Part shown: in pieces, positions 35,184-44,925 of the stretch
How positions within the stretch are numbered: position 1 is the stretch's first letter
How the letters are laid out: every line of letters begins with the position of its first letter
Source of the DNA: Anaerococcus lactolyticus ATCC 51172
GTDB lineage: Bacteria; Bacillota; Clostridia; Tissierellales; Peptoniphilaceae
DNA: 64,000 bases
NCBI RefSeq assembly: GCF_000156575.1
Contig: NZ_GG666046.1
Span: 343,578 to 407,577 of the forward strand
Reading direction: 5' to 3'
Translations under genes and position numbers: made by a program
Notes under the pieces: generated by a model
Databases searched by the model: none
What the model saw: only the letters and a program-made list of their open reading frames with translations
What the model was told of the DNA's origin: nothing

Positions 35184-35498
35184 TTAACGCTCGATTGTGT
35201 TTATTTCAGTTTTTATGTAAAGTTTTTTAAATAATCCGATACCAAAGGCAGAGATTTCTATTTCCATATCATCCTTCACAAAGGAAAAGAAGTTCGGATT
35301 TACAAAAATATCTATGTCCTGATCACTAAATTTTTTGTAGGCTTCCTTATTGCCAATAAGCTTGGTAGAAACATCAAAATCCACAGTGCCTATAGTGCAG
35401 CAGGTTTCCTTGCTATCAAGGTCTGGATTTATATAAATTTCTCTAATATTTTTTTTATCGGCAAAATCCTTAGCCGTCTTAGTTATAATAAATTTCAT
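35184..35498 (-). CDS. Small CC-motif protein, possibly HesB-like / CC-Se motif family
   Basis: Protein of 104 residues from ATG 35498, which has AGGAGGAG just upstream. I see no assigned function. A double cysteine (ETCCTIG) near residue 30 is followed by a V-x-L-I-G...YKKF...DIDIFVNP pattern and a closing FGIGLFKKLYI strand. This layout resembles small HesB-like proteins described as CC/Se-motif (seleno)proteins, in which the first Cys can be selenocysteine. That assignment is tentative. It is the first gene of a unit with MoxR and VWA genes, which suggests a redox or metal-related target. Confidence 0.6.
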   Translation of the reverse strand: MKFIITKTAKDFADKKNIREIYINPDLDSKETCCTIGTVDFDVSTKLIGNKEAYKKFSDQDIDIFVNPNFFSFVKDDMEIEISAFGIGLFKKLYIKTEINTIER

Positions 35499-35522
35499 AG
35501 CTCCTCCTAGCTTTATTATATT

Positions 35523-35553
35523 AAAAAAGAGTGGCATAAGCCACCCCTTTTCA
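35523..35553 (-). terminator. cstA terminator
   Basis: On the minus strand GGGGTGGC-TTAT-GCCACTC is followed by six T, between the cstA stop and the next gene. A TATAAT (complement of 35515-35520) directly after it may serve the small CC-motif gene. Confidence 0.75.
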
Positions 35554-35558
35554 AAATT

Positions 35559-37013
35559 TTAATCTAATATTATAGATTCAATTCTTTCTCTATTTTTCTT
35601 GCCAAGTTTTAGTACACAAATTACATATAAAACTGTGATAACTGCTGCAACTGGATAGGCAATTGTATATGGTTGTCTAAGTCCGATAGGGTCTGCATTT
35701 ATAATAAATGAGAATACTACGAAGCAGTAGAAAGCACCTGGTATTAAGGTGATTAGGTAGTTTTTGTTGGTGTACATTAGGTAAACTGTTGCAACTGCAA
35801 GGGCAAAGATAGCTACGAATTGGTTTGTAAATCCGAAGTATCTCCAAAGTAGGTTGAATCCACCTGGGTTTGTCTTAGCAAAGTATAGGATACCTGCTGC
35901 AGGAATAAATAATACTGCTGCAAGAATAGCTCTCTTTGCAGGATTTCTTTGGTCAATATTCATTTCTTCAGAAATTATAAGTCTTAAGGATCTAAATGCT
36001 GTATCGCCTGATGTGATAGGAAGTGCTATTACACCGATGATGGCAAGTAGACCACCGATATTACCCATGAAGTATTTAGAAATATTACCAACCATGATTG
36101 TTCCAGGAGTGTCAAGAGCACTTTCTCCAGAAGAGAATAGAACCATAGCACCTGCTGCCCAAATCATAGCTATAAAACCTTCAGCTATCATAGTTGAGTA
36201 GAAGGTCATCCTTGCTTCTCTTTCAGATTTAACTGTTCTAGAAACTAGGGTTACTTGAGAGCCATGGAAACCTGATAAGATACCACAGGCTACTGTTATG
36301 AAGAAGGCTGGGATAAATTTTTGTCCCTTTGGATGTTGGGCAAGAAGACCTTGGCCTTCAAAAGCTAAGTGTCCGCCACCTTGGGTTAGGATACCAATTA
36401 AAACACCAAAGGCAGAAATGATTAGGAATGCACCGAAAATTGGATAGATTCTACCGATTACCTTATCAATAGGCATTACTGTAGAAAGTATGTAGTAAGC
36501 AAATATTACAGCGTAGATAATCCAAATTACTGCACCTTCTGGGTCTTTTCCTAATACGAATTTTGCAATTAAGTCGCCAGGGGTATAAACAAATACAACA
36601 CCTGTTAGTAGAAGTAGGATTGCGATTACAACGTTATAAAATGCTCTGATTCCGCTGCCTAGGTACTTACCAACAAGTTTTGGTACTTGGCTACCGCCGT
36701 TTCTCATAGAAATAAATCCTGTCATGAAATCGTGAACTGCACCTGCAATTACACAACCAATAGGAATAGCGATAAATGCGATAGGGCCAAATAGGATACC
36801 TTGGATAGGTCCTAAGATAGGTCCTGTACCTGCTATGTTTAGTAGATTTATAAGCCAGTTTTTGGTCTTGCTCATAACTACAAAGTCGACACCGTCGGCT
36901 TTTCTAACTGCTGGAGTTTCTCTATCATCTGGTTCTAGTTGACTTTCAACATATTTAGAATAGAAATAACCTCCACCTAACAAAATTATAAGTCCAATAA
37001 TAAATAGTGTCAT
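35559..37013 (-). CDS. cstA: CstA family carbon-starvation/peptide or pyruvate transporter
   Basis: Polytopic membrane protein of 484 residues with roughly a dozen hydrophobic segments. The CstA signature region is visible in the first third (INLLNIAGTGPILGPIQGIL, AGAVHDFMTGFISMRNGGSQ). It is clearly shorter than E. coli CstA and fits the compact Firmicutes form. Family members take up peptides or pyruvate under carbon limitation; the substrate here cannot be told. It has its own promoter with a perfect inverted repeat over the -10 box, and its own terminator. Confidence 0.9.
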   Translation of the reverse strand: MTLFIIGLIILLGGGYFYSKYVESQLEPDDRETPAVRKADGVDFVVMSKTKNWLINLLNIAGTGPILGPIQGILFGPIAFIAIPIGCVIAGAVHDFMTGFISMRNGGSQVPKLVGKYLGSGIRAFYNVVIAILLLLTGVVFVYTPGDLIAKFVLGKDPEGAVIWIIYAVIFAYYILSTVMPIDKVIGRIYPIFGAFLIISAFGVLIGILTQGGGHLAFEGQGLLAQHPKGQKFIPAFFITVACGILSGFHGSQVTLVSRTVKSEREARMTFYSTMIAEGFIAMIWAAGAMVLFSSGESALDTPGTIMVGNISKYFMGNIGGLLAIIGVIALPITSGDTAFRSLRLIISEEMNIDQRNPAKRAILAAVLFIPAAGILYFAKTNPGGFNLLWRYFGFTNQFVAIFALAVATVYLMYTNKNYLITLIPGAFYCFVVFSFIINADPIGLRQPYTIAYPVAAVITVLYVICVLKLGKKNRERIESIILD

Positions 37014-37031
37014 TGTGTCCTCCTTTATTTA

Positions 37032-37073
37032 TTATCTTATAACCATTATAAGATAAATAAAAAAATATTACAA
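37032..37073 (-). promoter_or_regulatory. cstA promoter with overlapping inverted-repeat operator
   Basis: On the minus strand TTGTAA (complement of 37068-37073), a 17-base spacer and TATAAT (complement of 37045-37050). A perfect 11-base inverted repeat TTATCTTATAA-CCA-TTATAAGATAA (37032-37056) covers the -10 box, so a dimeric repressor is likely. Confidence 0.65.
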
Positions 37074-37181
37074 GTCTTATATCTGAATCTCAACATCTAA
37101 AACATTTTCATAATATTAGTTATCATTAAAATATAATTCTCATTACTAGGTGGTTGAGATAGGAATTAATTTTTTAAAACA

Positions 37182-37248
37182 TTGATAAATAATGATAAGC
37201 TAGTATAGTAGACTTAGTAAGAGTGGGGCGGAAATTCCACTTTTTTTT
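37182..37248 (+). promoter_or_regulatory. rimP operon promoter and terminator-like leader hairpin
   Basis: TTGATA (37182-37187), a 16-base spacer and TATAGT (37204-37209). A few bases after the expected start, AGTGG (37222-37226) pairs with CCACT (37237-37241) followed by eight T. This terminator-like hairpin at the very 5' end may control entry into the operon. The rest of 37074-37181 shows nothing further. Confidence 0.55.
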
Positions 37249-37268
37249 AATGTTGGGGGTAAATTGAG

Positions 37269-37712
37269 ATGGATTTAATAGAAAAATTGAAAAACGCTCT
37301 GGAAAGTGACATAGAAAATTTAGGCTATGACCTTGTTGACCTTGAGTTTATCGGGGGCAAAGACGGTAATCGACTTATTTTTTATATTTACAAGGAAGAT
37401 GGAATTACGATTGATGATTGTGAGAGGGTGAGTGGATTTCTTGATGAAAAGCTCGATGAGCTTGATTTAATCAAAAGCTCCTACTACCTAGAAGTATCCT
37501 CTCAAGACCTATCAAGACCACTTAAGACAGATAAGGACCTTCTTAGAAATAAGGATGAGCTACTTAAGATAAAGCTTAAAAATGGTGACCTTATCCTAGC
37601 TAAGATGAAGGATATCAAAGATGAATCAATAGTTTTTGCCAAGGAAGATGGCAAAGATATAGAGATAAATAAATCGGATATCAAGGAAATAAAAATAGAG
37701 ATAGTGTTCTAA
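37269..37712 (+). CDS. rimP: Ribosome maturation factor RimP
   Basis: Protein of 147 residues needed for late maturation of the 30S subunit. The N-terminal RimP domain shows the LGYDLVDLEFIG strand and the YIYKEDGITIDDCERVS signature, followed by LEVSSQDLSRPLK. The C-terminal SH3-like domain is shorter and more charged than usual. Head of the rimP-nusA-ylxR-infB-rbfA-nrnA-truB-ribF operon, 8 bases before nusA. Confidence 0.94.
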   Translation: MDLIEKLKNALESDIENLGYDLVDLEFIGGKDGNRLIFYIYKEDGITIDDCERVSGFLDEKLDELDLIKSSYYLEVSSQDLSRPLKTDKDLLRNKDELLKIKLKNGDLILAKMKDIKDESIVFAKEDGKDIEINKSDIKEIKIEIVF

Positions 37713-37720
37713 AAGGAGAT

Positions 37721-38947
37721 ATGATGAACAAAGACTTTATGTTGGCCCTTGATGAGCTATGCAAGGATAAGAATGTAGAAAAAGAAGTAATCCTAGATGC
37801 TCTAGAAAAGGCGCTTGTGAAAAGTTATCAAAAAAATTATGATAACCAAGAAAATGTTGACGTTACTATTGACCATGAGACTGGGGAAATCGGGGTTTAT
37901 GCCCTAAAAGAAGTAGTTGATAAGGTGGAAGATCCTATAAATCAAATTAATTTAAAGGATGCAAAGGATCTAGATGCTTCTTTGGCAGTTGGTGATACAG
38001 CAAGGATTAAGTTAGTGCCTAAAAATTTTGGCAGGGTTGCTGCTCAAACTGCTAGGAATATTGTTATTCAAAAGATAAGGGATGCCCAAAGAGAATCCTT
38101 ATTTGGTGACTATCTTGATAGGGAAAATGAACTTATCACAGGTTTAATCCAAAGAGTTGACAAATACAATGTCTATGTAAACCTAGACAGGATTGAAGGA
38201 ATTGTTCCTCTTAAAGAACAAGTTCCTACAGAATCTTATATCCCAAATGAGAGGATGAAATTCTTAATTAAAGAAGTGAGAAATTCTGGCAAGGACCCAC
38301 AAATTGTTTTGTCTAGGTCTTCAGAAAATCTTGTTACTAGACTTTTTGAGCTAGAAGTGCCTGAAATTACTGACGGAGTTATAGAAATTTATTCTATAGC
38401 TAGGGAAGCAGGATCAAGGACAAAGATGGCGGTATTTTCTAATGATGAAACCATTGATGCTGTTGGAGCTTGTATAGGTTATAAGGGAGCGAGAGTTAAT
38501 TCTATTGTAGACTCACTCCAAGGAGAAAAGATTGATATTATAAATTATTCTAAGGATATAGAATCTTTTATTTCCAACGCCCTATCTCCAGCAGATATTA
38601 TAGAAGTTTATGTCAATGAGAGAAATAAGCAATCTCTAGTGGTTGTTGAGGATGACCAGCTTTCTCTTGCCATTGGCAAGGAAGGTCAAAATGCAAGACT
38701 TGCAGCAAGGCTTACTGGTTGGAAGATTGATATCAAGTCAAAACTTGAATTTGACAGCCTAAGTCAGGAAGAGATTGATGAAATTCTTTCTATAAACGAA
38801 GAAGAAGTTTCTGATGAAAAGTCTACAGATGATAAAGATTTAGAAGCTTACGACTTGGCAGAAGAAAATGCAAGTGATGATAAAGATGAAGAAATTTCTG
38901 ATGAAGATAAGGAAGAAATTTCTAAAGAACCTACAGATGAAGACTAG
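37721..38947 (+). CDS. nusA: Transcription termination/antitermination factor NusA
   Basis: RNA-polymerase-binding elongation factor of about 408 residues: N-terminal domain (1-125), S1 domain (about 135-200), and KH1/KH2 (about 230-345) with the GYKGARV and IGKEGQNARLAARLTGW loops. An acidic low-complexity tail of about 60 residues replaces the C-terminal repeats of proteobacterial NusA. Two ATGs occur in a row. The second (37724) has better spacing from GGAG. Confidence 0.96.
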   Translation: MMNKDFMLALDELCKDKNVEKEVILDALEKALVKSYQKNYDNQENVDVTIDHETGEIGVYALKEVVDKVEDPINQINLKDAKDLDASLAVGDTARIKLVPKNFGRVAAQTARNIVIQKIRDAQRESLFGDYLDRENELITGLIQRVDKYNVYVNLDRIEGIVPLKEQVPTESYIPNERMKFLIKEVRNSGKDPQIVLSRSSENLVTRLFELEVPEITDGVIEIYSIAREAGSRTKMAVFSNDETIDAVGACIGYKGARVNSIVDSLQGEKIDIINYSKDIESFISNALSPADIIEVYVNERNKQSLVVVEDDQLSLAIGKEGQNARLAARLTGWKIDIKSKLEFDSLSQEEIDEILSINEEEVSDEKSTDDKDLEAYDLAEENASDDKDEEISDEDKEEISKEPTDED

Positions 38948-38975
38948 GAGCTAGCTTTCAGCAAGGAATAAGGAA

Positions 38976-39242
38976 ATGATAAAAACTCGCAAAATACCAC
39001 AAAGAAAATGTATTGTGTGTGGTTCGTTAAAAGATAAGGGAGACCTTCTTAGGATTGTAAATAACAAGGAAGAGGGAATCTTGATAGATGAAAGTGGAAA
39101 AGTAAACGGAAGAGGTGCCTACGTGTGTAAGGATGAAACTTGCATCAAGGGCCTTAAGAAATCAAATAAGCTAAATCAAGCCTTTAAAATGAAGATAGAT
39201 GACGAAATTTATGAGGAGTTAGAAGCTTATGAACTAAAATGA
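38976..39242 (+). CDS. YlxR family protein (RNase P modulator RnpM type)
   Basis: RNA-binding protein of 88 residues with the family start RKIPQRKCIVCG, a GRGAYVC strand and the C-terminal LNQAFKMKI helix. In B. subtilis YlxR binds RNase P RNA and has been named RnpM. It sits between nusA and infB as usual, but the L7Ae-like gene ylxQ that normally follows is absent; infB begins 9 bases later. Confidence 0.92.
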   Translation: MIKTRKIPQRKCIVCGSLKDKGDLLRIVNNKEEGILIDESGKVNGRGAYVCKDETCIKGLKKSNKLNQAFKMKIDDEIYEELEAYELK

Positions 39243-39251
39243 GGTGATTAT

Positions 39252-41402
39252 ATGGCTGATAAAATAAGAGTATACGAATTGGCAAAAGAAAATGGCTTAG
39301 AATCAAAGGAAATGATTAGAATCCTAAATGATGAATTTAACTTAGGTATTAAATCTCATATGTCCATGATAAGTGGGGAAGACCACAAATTAATCAATGA
39401 TTTCCTAAGTGAATTAAATGATGATTCTAGTGAAGATGTTAGCGTAGAAGAAGAGATAATAGAAAAGCCTAAAGCAAAAGCAAAACAAGAGAAAAAAAGA
39501 GAAAAGAAAATTGATCTTAAAAATCTAGACGACGATGATGATCAAGAGCAAGTAGTAAGCAAGAAGAATAGAAAAAAGAAGAATAAGAAGAAAAAATCGA
39601 AGAAGAGCAATAGGCAAGAGAAGAGTATGAAAGCTAACAAAGATTCAAGAATAGAAATACCAGAAACAGTAAATGTCAAGGCGTTTGCAGATAAACTTGG
39701 AGAAAGCCCAAATTCAGTAATAGGAAAATTGATAGGTCTTGGTACAATGGCAGGACTTAATGACCAGATTGATTTTGATACAGCAAACCTTGTAGCCATG
39801 GAATTTGGCAAGGAAATCTTTAAGGAAGAAGAATATGATGCCTTAGAAGAGCAATCATATGATTTAGACTATGAAGATAAGGAAGAAAACTTAATTGAAA
39901 GACCTCCTGTTGTATCAGTAATGGGTCACGTTGACCATGGTAAAACAAGTATCCTAGATGCTATCAGAAATACTTCTGTAACTCGTGGAGAAGCTGGTGG
40001 TATTACCCAACATATAGGTGCTTATACTGTAGATATCAATGGTAAAGCAATCTCTTTCTTAGATACACCAGGCCACGAAGCCTTCACAGAAATGAGAATG
40101 AGGGGTGCTCAATCAACTGATATTGCCATCCTTGTGGTAGCTGCAGATGATGGGGTTATGCCACAAACAGTTGAGGCGATTAACCACGCCAAGGCAGCTG
40201 ATATTCCAATAATAGTAGCCATAAACAAGATGGATAAGGAAACAGCCGATCAAAATAGGGTTATGCAAGGTCTTATGGAATATGGTCTTGTTCCAGAAGA
40301 GTGGGGTGGAGATACCATCATGGTTCCAGTGTCTGCCCACACAGGCAAGGGCATCAAGGACCTGCTTGAGATGGTCCTACTTGTAGCTGAAGTTAGGGAA
40401 CTAAGGGCAAATCCAAACAGGGATGCTGTTGGTATTATAATCGAAGCCCAACTTGACAAGTCAAGGGGTCCAGTTGCAACTGTGCTTGTACAAAAAGGTA
40501 CCCTCCGTCAAGGAGATTATGTGGTTACAGGTTCTGCCTCAGGTAGGATTAGGGCAATGTTTGATTCAAAAGGAAAGCCAATCAAAGAAGCAGGCCCTTC
40601 TATACCAGCCCAAATTCTTGGTCTTTCTGATGTAGCAGAAGCTGGCGATAAGATTTATGCAGTTAAGGATGAAAAAATCGCTCGTGACTATGCAGATAGG
40701 GCTAAAGAATTTAAACGTGAAGAAAGATTAATCGCCAAAGCTAATACCAACCTTGAAGATATGTATTCAGACATCCAAGAGGGTGAATTAAAAGAACTTA
40801 ATATCATTGTTAAGACTGATGTTAAGGGAACTGTTGATGCTGTAAGCTCTTCTTTAACAAAATTATCAAATGAAGAAGTCAAGGTAACAGTAATAGCAGG
40901 TGCTGTTGGTGGTATTACAGAATCAGACGTCCTCTTAGCTCAAGCGTCAAATGCTATTATAATCGGCTTTAACGTAAGACCTACCCAAGGTGCTTTAGAA
41001 AGAGCTAAGGATAATAATATAGAAATCAGGACCTACAGCGTAATCTACGAAGCAATCGAAGATGTATCAAAGGCTATAGTAGGTATGCTAGATCCAGAAT
41101 TTAAGGAAAATGTTCTAGGCAGGGCAGAAGTAAGAGATACCTTCAGGATTCCAGGAGCAGGCACAATCGCAGGTGTTATGGTAACAAGTGGTGTCATTAC
41201 AAGAAAAGCAATGATCAGACTTCTAAGAGATAACGTAGTTATCTTTGATGGCGAAATTTCATCAATGAAGAGATTTAAAGATGATGCATCAAAACTCCAA
41301 TCAGGTTATGAAGGCGGAATCGGACTTGAAAGATACAACGACATAAAAGTAGGCGATGTAATGGAAGCCTATGAAATGGTTGAAACAGAAAGAAGTTTAT
41401 AG
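39252..41402 (+). CDS. infB: Translation initiation factor IF-2
   Basis: GTPase of 716 residues that brings initiator tRNA to the 30S subunit. IF2_N modules lie at about 1-55 and 140-195, separated by a lysine-rich linker (about 75-130). The G domain starts near residue 218, with G1 GHVDHGKT, G3 DTPGHEAF and G4 NKMD. Domains II-IV follow ([27 protein letters not shown]). The stop is adjacent to the rbfA start. Confidence 0.97.
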   Translation: MADKIRVYELAKENGLESKEMIRILNDEFNLGIKSHMSMISGEDHKLINDFLSELNDDSSEDVSVEEEIIEKPKAKAKQEKKREKKIDLKNLDDDDDQEQVVSKKNRKKKNKKKKSKKSNRQEKSMKANKDSRIEIPETVNVKAFADKLGESPNSVIGKLIGLGTMAGLNDQIDFDTANLVAMEFGKEIFKEEEYDALEEQSYDLDYEDKEENLIERPPVVSVMGHVDHGKTSILDAIRNTSVTRGEAGGITQHIGAYTVDINGKAISFLDTPGHEAFTEMRMRGAQSTDIAILVVAADDGVMPQTVEAINHAKAADIPIIVAINKMDKETADQNRVMQGLMEYGLVPEEWGGDTIMVPVSAHTGKGIKDLLEMVLLVAEVRELRANPNRDAVGIIIEAQLDKSRGPVATVLVQKGTLRQGDYVVTGSASGRIRAMFDSKGKPIKEAGPSIPAQILGLSDVAEAGDKIYAVKDEKIARDYADRAKEFKREERLIAKANTNLEDMYSDIQEGELKELNIIVKTDVKGTVDAVSSSLTKLSNEEVKVTVIAGAVGGITESDVLLAQASNAIIIGFNVRPTQGALERAKDNNIEIRTYSVIYEAIEDVSKAIVGMLDPEFKENVLGRAEVRDTFRIPGAGTIAGVMVTSGVITRKAMIRLLRDNVVIFDGEISSMKRFKDDASKLQSGYEGGIGLERYNDIKVGDVMEAYEMVETERSL

Positions 41403-41786
41403 ATGAATAAAAAAAGAACAGCTAGGATTTCATCTGAGGTTAAAAGGGAAATATCAAAGATAATAATGGATGACCTAAATGACCCGAGATTATCCGCAGA
41501 AGCCATGGTATCAGTTACTGATGTAGAAGTTACCAACGACTTATCCTACGCTGATATCTATATATCAGTCCTTGGAGATAATAAAACTAAGGATGGAGTA
41601 ATGGAAGCACTTAATCAAGCCAAGGGTTATATTAAAATCCTAATTGGTGAGAGAATGAGACTTAGGTCCATGCCAGAATTTCGTTTTAAATTTGATAATT
41701 CTATCGAGCATGGTGCCTACATGGATAAGTTAATAGCAGAAACAATCGCAAAGGATAAAAAAGCAAATGAAGCTAGAGAAGATTAG
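41403..41786 (+). CDS. rbfA: Ribosome-binding factor A
   Basis: Protein of 127 residues that assists 16S rRNA 5'-end processing on the 30S subunit. Typical elements are visible: a basic start (RTARISSEVKREISKIIMDDL), the VTDVEVTNDLSYADIYISVLG strand pair, and the RSMPEFRFKFDNSIEHG segment. It overlaps the following nrnA-like gene by 20 bases. Confidence 0.95.
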   Translation: MNKKRTARISSEVKREISKIIMDDLNDPRLSAEAMVSVTDVEVTNDLSYADIYISVLGDNKTKDGVMEALNQAKGYIKILIGERMRLRSMPEFRFKFDNSIEHGAYMDKLIAETIAKDKKANEARED

Positions 41787-42738
41787 TAAAGAACACTTAG
41801 ATAAGTTTTTAGAAATGGTTGATAAGGCAGAAACAATCGCCATTGCCAGCCACGTAAATCCTGACGGAGACAATATCGGTTCGTCCCTTGGACTTAGAAG
41901 GTCATTAGAAAAGTATGGTAAAAAAGTTGAAGTAATTGCAATCGACACAATTGACGATTACTTACAATTTCTACCAGAACTTGATCACTACAAGGAAGCT
42001 AGCCTTGATAAGTACGACCTATTTATAATTGTGGACTGCTCTGAATTTGACAGGATTGGCAAGGCTACAGAAATTGCAAGAAGATCTGATAAAACCATAG
42101 TTATCGACCACCATGTTGGTGGAAAAATCAACTGCGATTTGAATATGATTTATGAAACCTCACCTGCAACATGTGAGTTGGTTTACGAAATAATTGATAG
42201 ACTAAACCTACCAATGGATAAGACAATAGGTACCCTTTTATTTACAGGCCTATGCACAGACACAGGCAGGTTCATGTATTCAAATGTTTCCGAATATACT
42301 TTTAGGGCAGCAGGCAGACTAATTACAGATGGAATTGATTATGAATATATTTACGAAAATCTCTACCAATCCCAACCAGTAGCAGTCATGCAGTTTCATA
42401 ATGAAATCATATCTAAGGCAGAATTTTTTGACAAGAAGGCCTTTGCTATCGCAACCAAGGCCCAAGTTGAAAAATACGGCGTACAAATGGGTGATGCAGA
42501 AACAATTGTCAATAAACTTAGGGACCTTAGAGAAGTAAATGTGTCTATGATTGTAAAAGAATATGACGACGGCGAATACAAGGTGTCTATGAGAAGCAAA
42601 ACTGCCGATGTAGCCGCAGTTGCTAGAGCTCATGGAGGTGGGGGCCACATCAAGGCAAGTGGTTACTCAATTTTTGATGAGAGTCTAGAAGCTGCTTGTG
42701 AAAAAGCCCTTGCTGTATTAAAGGAAATAGATGCTTAA
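41767..42738 (+). CDS. DHH/DHHA1 phosphoesterase, NrnA-like oligoribonuclease/pAp phosphatase
   Basis: Protein of 323 residues of the DHH superfamily. Visible metal motifs are SHVNPDGDNIGS, IIVDCSE, IDHHVGG (the DHH motif) and FTGLCTDTGRF. The DHHA1 domain ends with the substrate motif GGGGHIKASG. NrnA homologues degrade nano-RNA and hydrolyse 3'-phosphoadenosine 5'-phosphate. The position between rbfA and truB is common in Firmicutes. Confidence 0.93.
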   Translation: MKLEKISKEHLDKFLEMVDKAETIAIASHVNPDGDNIGSSLGLRRSLEKYGKKVEVIAIDTIDDYLQFLPELDHYKEASLDKYDLFIIVDCSEFDRIGKATEIARRSDKTIVIDHHVGGKINCDLNMIYETSPATCELVYEIIDRLNLPMDKTIGTLLFTGLCTDTGRFMYSNVSEYTFRAAGRLITDGIDYEYIYENLYQSQPVAVMQFHNEIISKAEFFDKKAFAIATKAQVEKYGVQMGDAETIVNKLRDLREVNVSMIVKEYDDGEYKVSMRSKTADVAAVARAHGGGGHIKASGYSIFDESLEAACEKALAVLKEIDA

Positions 42739-43627
42739 GGGAATCCTTAATGTAAACAAAGAAAAGGGCATATCTTCAGCTAGGGTTGTAAGCCTTGTAA
42801 GACGTGCCCTTGGAATGAAAAAAGTCGGTCACACAGGGACCTTAGACCTTGAAGCGAGTGGAGTTTTGCCAATTGTAATAGGCAAGGCTACAAGAGTTTC
42901 AGATTATATGATGACCAAGGATAAGGTCTATGAAACAGAGTTGATCCTCGGTGCAAAGACCGATACCCTAGATGCAGCAGGCAAAATTATAGCCAAGAGC
43001 GATAAGGTTGTAAGTAGGTATGAATTTATAGAAGCAATGAATACTTTTAAGGGGGAAATAGAGCAAATTCCTCCTATGTATTCAGCCCTTAAGGTAAATG
43101 GCAAAAAACTCTATGACCTTGCCAGAGATGGCATCGAAATTGAGAGAAAAAGAAGAAAAGTTAAGGTTTATGATATAGACCTTTTAGACTTTGCCTTTCC
43201 CCAAGCGACAATAAGGGTGACCTGCTCAAAGGGGACTTATATTAGAACCTTGGTTGACGACATAGGCGAAAAACTAGGGACCCTTGCCTATGTCAACGAG
43301 CTAAAAAGAGTTAGGGTCGGGGATCTGGATGTTAAGGACGCTATAAATAGCGAAGATATATTAAAAATTGCAAAGAAAGATTTACTTAAGAAACTTTATC
43401 CAGTAGACTTTGCCCTAAAGGATTTTGAAAAAATCGTTCTTGACAAAAAATATTTAGAAAATCTTGTAAATGGTCAACTGGTAGAAGTCGCAGACAGGTT
43501 TGATAAGACTGTAAGGGTCTATGCCGGGGAAGACTTCATCGGGCTTGGTGAAAATTACAAGGAAAATGATAAGAGTTTCTTAAAAATGGAGAAAGTGTTT
43601 TATGAAAGAGAAGATAAGAATATATGA
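42731..43627 (+). CDS. truB: tRNA pseudouridine(55) synthase
   Basis: Enzyme of 298 residues that makes pseudouridine 55 in the T-loop of tRNAs. The catalytic Asp lies in VGHTGTLDLEASGVLP (near residue 40), the KGTYIRTLVDDIG motif is present, and a small PUA-like C-terminal part follows. It overlaps both neighbours (8 bases with nrnA, 26 with ribF). Confidence 0.95.
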   Translation: MLKGILNVNKEKGISSARVVSLVRRALGMKKVGHTGTLDLEASGVLPIVIGKATRVSDYMMTKDKVYETELILGAKTDTLDAAGKIIAKSDKVVSRYEFIEAMNTFKGEIEQIPPMYSALKVNGKKLYDLARDGIEIERKRRKVKVYDIDLLDFAFPQATIRVTCSKGTYIRTLVDDIGEKLGTLAYVNELKRVRVGDLDVKDAINSEDILKIAKKDLLKKLYPVDFALKDFEKIVLDKKYLENLVNGQLVEVADRFDKTVRVYAGEDFIGLGENYKENDKSFLKMEKVFYEREDKNI

Positions 43628-44546
43628 TTTAAACAGCGACCTACCTGACTTAGAAAAAAAGGTAGTTTCCCTAGGATACTTTGACGGAGTTCACCTAGGT
43701 CATCAAAAGTTAATGAAAAGAAATGTAGACTTATCGAAAAAATATGGTTATACTCCATCAATTTTATTATTTAAGGAAAATACAAAAACTACAGTCAAAG
43801 ACGATAAGAGGTACCTATCAAGTCTTGAAGATAAGGTAGAAATCTTATCCCAGCTTGGCATAAAAACTTTTTGCTTGGTTAATTTTGACGAAAATTTTAT
43901 GAAACTTTCTCCAACAGATTTTATAAAGACAATCATAGCTGAGAAATTGAATGCGAAAATTATTATAGTTGGCGATGACTATCGTTTTGGCTACAAGGCA
44001 AGTGGGACAGTTGACACCCTAAGAGAATATGAAAATATTTTTGCCTACATAACAGATGTTGTTGACTTTGAGATGGAAGACGACCATGCCAAAATTTCTT
44101 CAGGGCACCTTAGAAATTTCATAAGAAATGGTGAAATTAAAAAAGCCAATAAGTATTTGGGTAGACCTTATAAAATTCGTGGCAAGGTAGTCCATGGCAA
44201 ACGCAGGGGAAGGTTGTTAAATTTTCCTACAGCTAACCTCGACCTAAGTTTTCCCTATGTCATTCCTACTGATGGGGTCTACCTTACCATAACCAATATT
44301 AGGGGCAAGGATTATTATGGCCTTACTAATATTGGCTCAAACCCAACCTTTGAAGAAGGCGATGATAAAAAGATAGAGACTTTTATCTTTGATTTTAATG
44401 ATTCGATTTATGATGAAGATATCAGCGTTGAATTTATTGAATTTTTAAGACCGGACTTCAAATTCAATTCGGCAGAAGAATTAATTGCCCAGATGGATAA
44501 GGATAAGGAAAATGGTCTTAATTATATTGAAAAACACCTAAAATGA
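43602..44546 (+). CDS. ribF: Bifunctional riboflavin kinase/FAD synthetase
   Basis: Enzyme of 314 residues converting riboflavin to FMN and FAD. The N-terminal FAD synthetase domain has GYFDGVHLGHQKLM and the GDDYRFGY motif. The C-terminal riboflavin kinase domain has GRLLNFPTANLDL and the closing LRPDFKFNSAEELIAQM. Last gene of the rimP operon; the next gene has its own promoter. Confidence 0.95.
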   Translation: MKEKIRIYDLNSDLPDLEKKVVSLGYFDGVHLGHQKLMKRNVDLSKKYGYTPSILLFKENTKTTVKDDKRYLSSLEDKVEILSQLGIKTFCLVNFDENFMKLSPTDFIKTIIAEKLNAKIIIVGDDYRFGYKASGTVDTLREYENIFAYITDVVDFEMEDDHAKISSGHLRNFIRNGEIKKANKYLGRPYKIRGKVVHGKRRGRLLNFPTANLDLSFPYVIPTDGVYLTITNIRGKDYYGLTNIGSNPTFEEGDDKKIETFIFDFNDSIYDEDISVEFIEFLRPDFKFNSAEELIAQMDKDKENGLNYIEKHLK

Positions 44547-44547
44547 T

Positions 44548-44576
44548 TTGGCAAAATAATATTTGGGGTGTATAAT
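44548..44576 (+). promoter_or_regulatory. rpsO promoter
   Basis: TTGGCA (44548-44553), a 17-base spacer and TATAAT (44571-44576). The leader 44584-44650 contains TAGCTTTGCTA and ATGGCAAAGGCT segments that can pair. Such structure could allow S15 autoregulation, but I cannot establish a known S15 leader class. Confidence 0.75.
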
Positions 44577-44654
44577 AAAGACGTAGCTTTGCTAGGTATA
44601 TGAGACCTCGACTAATACATGGCAAAGGCTCTATTAAATAATACGGAGGAAATT

Positions 44655-44918
44655 ATGAACGCAGTAGAAAAACAAGCAATAATTAAAGAATACCAATTAG
44701 ATGAGAAAGACACAGGTTCACCAGAAGTACAAATCGCTATCCTATCAAAAAGAATAGCTGACTTAACTGAACACTTAAAATTAAACACAAAAGACCATTC
44801 TTCAAGACGTGGATTATACAAAATGATCAGACGTAGAAGAGGTATGCTTACTTATTTAAAAGACAATGATATTGATAGATATAGATCAATTATCGATAGA
44901 CTTGGACTAAGAGGTTAA
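44655..44918 (+). CDS. rpsO: 30S ribosomal protein S15
   Basis: Ribosomal protein of 87 residues that binds the central domain of 16S rRNA. The family core [19 protein letters not shown]...DHSSRRGL and RRRGMLTYL is complete. An in-frame ATG lies 36 bases upstream. I place the start at 44655, preceded by ACGGAGG, which gives the normal length. Confidence 0.97.
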   Translation: MNAVEKQAIIKEYQLDEKDTGSPEVQIAILSKRIADLTEHLKLNTKDHSSRRGLYKMIRRRRGMLTYLKDNDIDRYRSIIDRLGLRG

Positions 44919-44925
44919 TTATTTT

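Noticed and set aside
37180..37200. Possible Fur box (TTGATAAATAATGATAAG) before rimP
   Set aside because: Only the direct GATAA-type words match; the inverted symmetry of a Fur box is missing, and iron control of rimP would be unexpected.
44577..44654. Short protein start ([12 protein letters not shown]) as the S15 N-terminus
   Set aside because: The family starts at the second ATG, which has a strong RBS; the extra residues come from the leader.
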